From NCBI RefSeq assembly GCF_020251205.1, contig NZ_JAIWYX010000013.1:1-64000 (forward strand): 64,000 bases of DNA, given 5' to 3'. Origin of the DNA: Arthrobacter sp. M4 (GTDB lineage Bacteria; Actinomycetota; Actinomycetes; Actinomycetales; Micrococcaceae). Positions 60,351 to 64,000 of the stretch are shown here, piece by piece. The number at the start of each line of letters is the position of its first letter. Within the stretch, counting starts at the first letter, position 1. The position numbers and the translations under genes are program-made. Under the pieces are notes generated by a model. It worked only from the letters and a program-made list of their open reading frames with translations, was not told the origin of the DNA and searched no databases.

Positions 60351-61366
60351 AGCTCGGTGTCTACAACGCCATCCTGCACGACCGTCCCCTGCCCGAGGCA
60401 CTCAAGGTCATCGCAGACCTTGGCCTGACGGGTATCGAGATTAACACCGGCGGCTTCCTCCCGGCGGTCCACGTCCCCACTCTGGACCAAATCCTGGAAA
60501 GCGACGCGGCCCGCGACGACTACCTGGCGATCTTCGAAGGCACGGGCGTATCCATCGCTGGCCTGAACTGCAACGGCAACCCGCTGCACCCCAAGGCCGA
60601 GATCGGAGAAAAGCACGCCGAAGACATCCGCCGTTCGATCCGCCTGGCGCATCGCCTGGGACAGGACCGCGTTGTCACCATGTCCGGGCTGCCGGGCGGG
60701 GAGCCGGGTGCCACGGTCACCAACTGGGTGGTCAACGCGTGGAACTCCGCGGCACTGGATGTGCTGGACTACCAGTGGGGCATCGCGGCGGACTTCTGGC
60801 GCGAAACCGACCGGCTTGCCGCAGACCATGGCGTCAAGGTCGCCCTGGAGCTGCACCCGCAGAACATCGTTTTCAACACCGCTGACGTCTACAAGCTCAT
60901 CGAGCTCACCGGTGCCACACACGTCGGCGTTGAGCTGGACGCATCCCACCTGTTCTGGCAGCAGATGGATCCCGTGGCCGTTGTCCGCGAACTCGGGTCC
61001 CTAGTCTTCCAAGCGGCCGCCAAGGACGTGCGGGTCAACAAGGACAACGCGGCACTGTATGGCGTCCTGGACAACAGCTTCCGCCGCCTCTCGCCTGAAG
61101 AGAACCGCACCAACCTCGGTGGGGACGAGTGGGCCAACGAATGGCCCAAGAATTCCGCCTGGGACTTCGTGGCGCTGGGCCGCGGCCACGACACCGCGTA
61201 CTGGACCGAGTTCCTTCGCGCCCTCCACGAGGTGGACCCGGGAATGCTGGTCAACATCGAGCACGAGGACGTTTCGCTCGGGCGCATCGAGGGCCTGCAG
61301 GTTGCAGCCAAGGTTCTACGCGCCGCCGACGCAGCCCTGACGGCTTCCTTGGATCCAACAAAGTAA
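60347..61366 (+). CDS. Sugar phosphate isomerase/epimerase-family TIM barrel
   Basis: A 339-aa AP-endonuclease-2-type barrel: KLGVYNAILHDRPLPEALKV, LGLTGIEINTGGFLPA, VALELHPQNIVFNTADVYKL, GVELDASHLFWQQMDPVAVV and LVNIEHEDVSLGRIEGLQVA with Glu, His and Asp metal ligands. It starts at GTG overlapping the dehydrogenase stop, with GGAAGG upstream. In 3-keto-sugar pathways such proteins catalyse epimerisation, isomerisation or beta-elimination. Last gene of the operon; a terminator follows. Confidence 0.82.
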   Translation: MKLGVYNAILHDRPLPEALKVIADLGLTGIEINTGGFLPAVHVPTLDQILESDAARDDYLAIFEGTGVSIAGLNCNGNPLHPKAEIGEKHAEDIRRSIRLAHRLGQDRVVTMSGLPGGEPGATVTNWVVNAWNSAALDVLDYQWGIAADFWRETDRLAADHGVKVALELHPQNIVFNTADVYKLIELTGATHVGVELDASHLFWQQMDPVAVVRELGSLVFQAAAKDVRVNKDNAALYGVLDNSFRRLSPEENRTNLGGDEWANEWPKNSAWDFVALGRGHDTAYWTEFLRALHEVDPGMLVNIEHEDVSLGRIEGLQVAAKVLRAADAALTASLDPTK

Positions 61367-61376
61367 CGGCAACCAA

Positions 61377-61415
61377 AATGGAAGCCCGATGGGTATCGCC
61401 CACCGGGCTTCCATT
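61377..61415. terminator. Hairpin between convergent TIM-barrel and unknown genes
   Basis: A perfect 12-bp stem (AATGGAAGCCCG / CGGGCTTCCATT) enclosing a smaller GGG/CCC stem, 11 bases after the TIM-barrel stop. No T-run on either side; it may serve both strands. Confidence 0.6.
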
Positions 61416-61505
61416 CATCAAGGCCTCGCAGCCACTAACATCGGGCGTTGAACCACGGAATGAGAACGACCTAGGCGGGCGTGCCTGAAAGGCCAAGCGT
61501 AGCCA

Positions 61506-61991
61506 TTAGCAGGCATACGTGTCCGGCCAGCCCGGGAAGTCTTCCGCCTCGAGGCTGTACAAGACCCCCTGCCACGCTTCGACGTCCGCCGTCTGTTCGA
61601 CGACATGCTCAGAAATGGCAACGAGGGCAGTCTCCGACCTGATCGATTCAAGCCCAACAAGCTGTTCAGCGGTATGCAGGGAGTCGACAAACAGCTGAAA
61701 GAAGGCTCCCGCCCAGCTCGTCTCGCCAGCGTCGACCAGCTGGGCAATCACATGCGCGGGGCCGTTTCGATAGGCTCGTGCAAGCTGTCCTGCCGCCTGT
61801 GCATCTGCAACATCGCGGGCACACGCTCGTGAAGACGCGTCCACGAGCGCGGCCATCATCTGCTTCTCGGGGCTGGTAACCGGTGGACGCTGCTGAGCAA
61901 TAGTTGTCCGACGAGATGGTTCGTCTATTCTGCTGCAGTGCTCGTTCATACGAAGCAGTCCGGAGTCTGCGACCATGTGGCGGCGCTTCAT
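61506..61991 (-). CDS. Unknown protein under the TATGGATCGATCCATA operator
   Basis: A 161-aa protein starting MKRRHMVADSGLLRMNEHCS. I chose ATG 61991 because AGGAGG stands six bases upstream; the frame open further upstream is rejected. The body (PEKQMMAALVDASSRACARD, AGQLARAYRNGPAHVIAQLV, FFQLFVDSLHTAEQLVGLES) looks helical and soluble and ends EDFPGWPDTYAC. I recognise no family. Three operator sites lie 200-250 bp upstream, so it is probably co-regulated with the sugar cluster and may be an accessory to it. Confidence 0.6.
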   Translation of the reverse strand: MKRRHMVADSGLLRMNEHCSRIDEPSRRTTIAQQRPPVTSPEKQMMAALVDASSRACARDVADAQAAGQLARAYRNGPAHVIAQLVDAGETSWAGAFFQLFVDSLHTAEQLVGLESIRSETALVAISEHVVEQTADVEAWQGVLYSLEAEDFPGWPDTYAC

Positions 61992-62189
61992 CGCCGGCCT
62001 CCTGTTTTGGATGGGCGGAGCCCATGTAGATAATCCGATGCCGCCACAGCAATGGCGCCAGCGGCTGAATGATGGGCGGCCGTTGAGACGACACAACGCC
62101 CCAGGCCCATGGGCGGGGTCAAGTTGGCCGCTTGGCCCCGCACCCAAAGATCCGAACTGTTCATCTGACTGCTCTTCTGACTTGATGTA

Positions 62190-62205
62190 TATGGTTCGAT
62201 CTATA
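62190..62205. promoter_or_regulatory. LacI-type operator (right array, site 1)
   Basis: TATGGTTCGATCTATA, 14 of 16 bases matching the left-array consensus. It lies upstream of the minus-strand unknown gene. Confidence 0.7.
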
Positions 62206-62212
62206 AGGTTTC

Positions 62213-62242
62213 TATGGATCGATCCATATGTCACGATCTATA
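62213..62242. promoter_or_regulatory. LacI-type operators (right array, sites 2 and 3)
   Basis: TATGGATCGATCCATA at 62213-62228 is identical to the perfect left-array palindrome. TATGTCACGATCTATA at 62227-62242 is the exact reverse complement of the left-array site at 50904. The two share two bases, as do the overlapping left sites. Confidence 0.85.
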
Positions 62243-62456
62243 TTACTCTCTTCTTTGATGTGTGCAATAGGGCCAGATGAAAGTACCAACGCCCCTATGT
62301 GCCCGCACTGTCAGGATGTCCCCAGCGCTCGAATAGTGGATTCAGCGGCGCCTACAGCGTCAGCAAGAACACGCGATACCGAATTCTCGCGACCGTCGAG
62401 CGCAGATGTATCCGGCAGGAGCAGGCGAATCCGATCACGTCAGGGCTCTTGTGGCG
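62243..62456. other. Region between right operator array and nuclease remnant
   Basis: About 210 bp with no recognised gene. If the operators act rightward, any transcript would enter the broken nuclease gene. Confidence 0.35.
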
Positions 62457-62880
62457 ATGGGTACGAGGCGCTTAGGGCCGCCCCGCCAGCCCTTCTCTTC
62501 AGCATCGTCCTTGCCGGATGGACCACGGCCGGACTGCCCCGGCACCAACCGCAGCTCACGAGAACGGACCCAGAGTCTCCCGCCCATCAAGTGCGGAAGA
62601 CCCTTCCCGATAACCTCAGTTACCGACGGGGACACCATCCGGGTCACCATCAACGGCAAATCCACGCCCGTCCGGCTCATCGGCATCGACACCCCCGAGG
62701 TCACCGATCCACGCAAACCCGTCCAATGCTTCGGACAAGAAGCATCCCGCCGCGCCCACGAACTCCTGGACGGCACCCAGGTCTGGCTCGAATACGACCC
62801 CACCCAAGCCCGACGCGACCGCTACGGACGCCCCCTCGCCTACGTCTGGCTCAACGACACCGAACTCATCAACCTATGCG
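62457..62880 (+). pseudogene. Secreted thermonuclease-like (SNase) gene, frameshifted and 3'-truncated
   Basis: A signal-like hydrophobic stretch (ALRAAPPALLFSIVLAGWTT) lies in one frame. The nuclease domain is in another: ITSVTDGDTIRVTINGKSTP, VRLIGIDTPEVTDPRKPVQC, EASRRAHELLDGTQVWLEYD, QARRDRYGRPLAYVWLNDTE. These include the SNase Arg, Asp and Glu motifs (DGDT, RLIGIDTPE, DRYGR). The family core should continue after ELINL, but the sequence switches to the TATCGGCATAG-containing element at about 62877. The gene is dead on two counts. Confidence 0.75.
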
Positions 62881-63003
62881 GATATCGGCATAGGTTGATC
62901 TATGCCGAGCCCGCGACTATGCCGAGGCACTCAGGAGCCGTCAGTAGACGTCGGTGTTGCTTGGTCTTTCATCGGCAGGATGAGCCTTCGCGTATCGGCA
63001 TAG
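62871..63003. repeat. TATCGGCATAG recombinase-type sites at an element end
   Basis: A 26-bp imperfect palindrome at 62871-62896 (arms AACCTATGC and GCATAGGTT) contains TATCGGCATAG at 62883-62893. The same 11-mer recurs at 62993-63003, and CTATGCCGA (inverted) at 62900-62908 and 62917-62925. Such repeated, partly inverted sites next to a tyrosine recombinase gene suggest the end and binding sites of a recombinase-borne element. Confidence 0.6.
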
Positions 63004-63065
63004 TTCCTGTGGGAGGAGCCTGATCATGGGAGCAATGGTTGCTTCCATGAAGGAGGCGAAGTGCG

Positions 63066-64000
63066 GTGTCGGGGACGAGAAGGAAAGCCGGTCAGCTGGG
63101 GCCTGAAGTCGAGGGTTATCGGGCGTGGTTGGCCGAACGCGGTTACACGCCGGGCACGATCCGGAACATGCTGACGTATTTGGGCCAGGTCGGGCTTTGG
63201 CTGTCTGTTGAGGAGCTCAAGACAGAGAATCTGAACGAGGAACGGATGGCAGCTTGCCTGTCCGCGAGGCGAATGAGCGGCGGGAGAAGGTGCCCGGTCC
63301 TCGCGCGATGGTGCCGCTGTTGAGCTATCTGCGCCAGAGGGGCCTCGTCCCGGAAACCGTGCCGGTAGCAACGCCATCGGGTTCGTTGCTGGTTCGATAT
63401 CGATCGTGGTTGGTCCAGGAGCGGGGCCTGGCCGCAACCACGGTACTGCGTTATGTGAACACGGCACGGCGCTTCTTTCAGGAGCAGTGCTCATCTGACG
63501 GCGTTTTCGCGCCAGAGGCTTTGACCGGAGCGGATGTCAATGCGTTCCTGCTGCGGGAATGCGCCCGGGTCTCGGCGGGGGCTGCGAAAGGCCGGGTGGC
63601 CGAGCTGCGCTCGATCCTGCGTTTTCTCCACCTGCAAGACATCACGGAATTGAGCCTGGGGACGTCAGTGCCCGCGGTGGGTGGATGGCGTTTGGCTACC
63701 CTGCCGCCACCGGCGATGTCCACAGCGGATGTGCAGCTGTTACTCGACAGTGTCGATCGCAGCACCGTGGTGGGTCTCCGGGACTTCGCGATGATGATGC
63801 TCGTCTCGCGACTGGGATTGCGGTCTATCGAGGTCGCTCGTCTGGAACTGCGCGACGTGGATTGGCGGGCCGGTGAACTCGTGATCCGTGGCAAGGCGCG
63901 CCGGCAAGACCGGTTGCCGTTGCCGGCCGAGGTCGGCGAAGCATTGGTGGCTTATCTGTCGTATGGTCGGAACCCTGCAGATGCCATTCAGGTGTTCCTG
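63066..64000 (+). pseudogene. Tyrosine recombinase/integrase, frameshifted, runs off window
   Basis: GTG 63066 with AGGAGG upstream starts the SAM-like N-terminal domain (EGYRAWLAERGYTPGTIRNM, LSVEELKTENLNEERMAACL). At about 63270 a 1-base loss shifts the frame. The next frame continues with KVPGPRAMVPLLSYLRQRGL, VRYRSWLVQERGLAATTVLR, FAMMMLVSRLGLRSIEVARL with the first catalytic Arg, and VIRGKARRQDRLPLPAEVGE to the window end. The C-terminal His-x-x-Arg and Tyr lie beyond 64000. Such genes are often in tandem sets; the family is not determined. Confidence 0.7.

Overview
This 64 kb window comes from a high-GC actinobacterium. The gene families suggest a soil Micrococcaceae such as Arthrobacter, Pseudarthrobacter or Paenarthrobacter: myo-inositol-type sugar operons run by LacI repressors, PucR and short GntR regulators, AMIN-like secreted proteins and Rhs remnants. 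The genus is inferred from family content only; there is no rRNA or other phylogenetic marker.

Layout. (1) 0-8 kb is a scrapyard. It holds an IS21-like end that cuts off the front of an RNA 2'-phosphotransferase gene, three decayed Rhs C-terminal modules interleaved with small membrane-protein genes, a PRC-barrel gene, a broken hydantoin racemase/GntR pair, an orphan tRNA 3' end that looks like an attachment site, two AMIN-like secreted proteins between 17-bp repeats, and a phosphate-permease fragment. (2) 7.9-15.7 kb is an inositol-type operon on the minus strand: ABC transporter, dehydrogenase, IolE-like protein, short GntR and a C-terminally frameshifted IolC. A divergent LacI gene and two operator-like sites sit at its head. 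(3) 15.9-16.5 kb is a Doc toxin/antitoxin pair with a frameshifted toxin. (4) 17-41 kb is a large catabolic region for nitrogen-containing and CoA-activated compounds: an MHS permease, an amino-acid ABC transporter, RidA, two FAD oxidoreductases, a beta-oxidation-like set (CoA ligase, acyl-CoA dehydrogenase, MaoC hydratase, SDR, citryl-CoA-lyase-like enzyme), a nitrilase-family hydrolase, nitronate monooxygenase, an Asp/Glu-racemase-family enzyme, and a GMC oxidoreductase/aldehyde dehydrogenase/APC permease operon. (5) 42-50 kb is a LacI-controlled cytochrome P450 locus with a flavin/2Fe-2S reductase, a sugar-type permease, a beta-propeller protein and a DUF2470-like protein. (6) 50-62 kb is a second LacI-controlled cluster: a second reductase, aldo/keto reductase, creatininase-family hydrolase, sugar ABC transporter, two Gfo/Idh/MocA dehydrogenases, a sugar isomerase-like TIM barrel and an unknown protein. 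(7) 62.4-64 kb is a broken nuclease gene cut by an element carrying TATCGGCATAG repeats and a frameshifted tyrosine recombinase that runs off the window.

How it works together. The most coherent system is regions 5 and 6. Two LacI repressors have distinct, visible operators. TGTTAGCGCGTGCTAACA-like sites lie at the P450 promoter and upstream of the propeller/permease operon. TATGGATCGATCCATA-like sites form one array at 50.9-51.05 kb and another at 62.19-62.24 kb, at the outer ends of the second cluster. I infer an oxidative pathway for a sugar derivative or glycoside: uptake by the ABC and MFS systems, P450 and dehydrogenase oxidation, then TIM-barrel and aldo/keto steps. The substrate cannot be read from sequence. 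No rRNA gene, intact tRNA gene or CRISPR array was seen.
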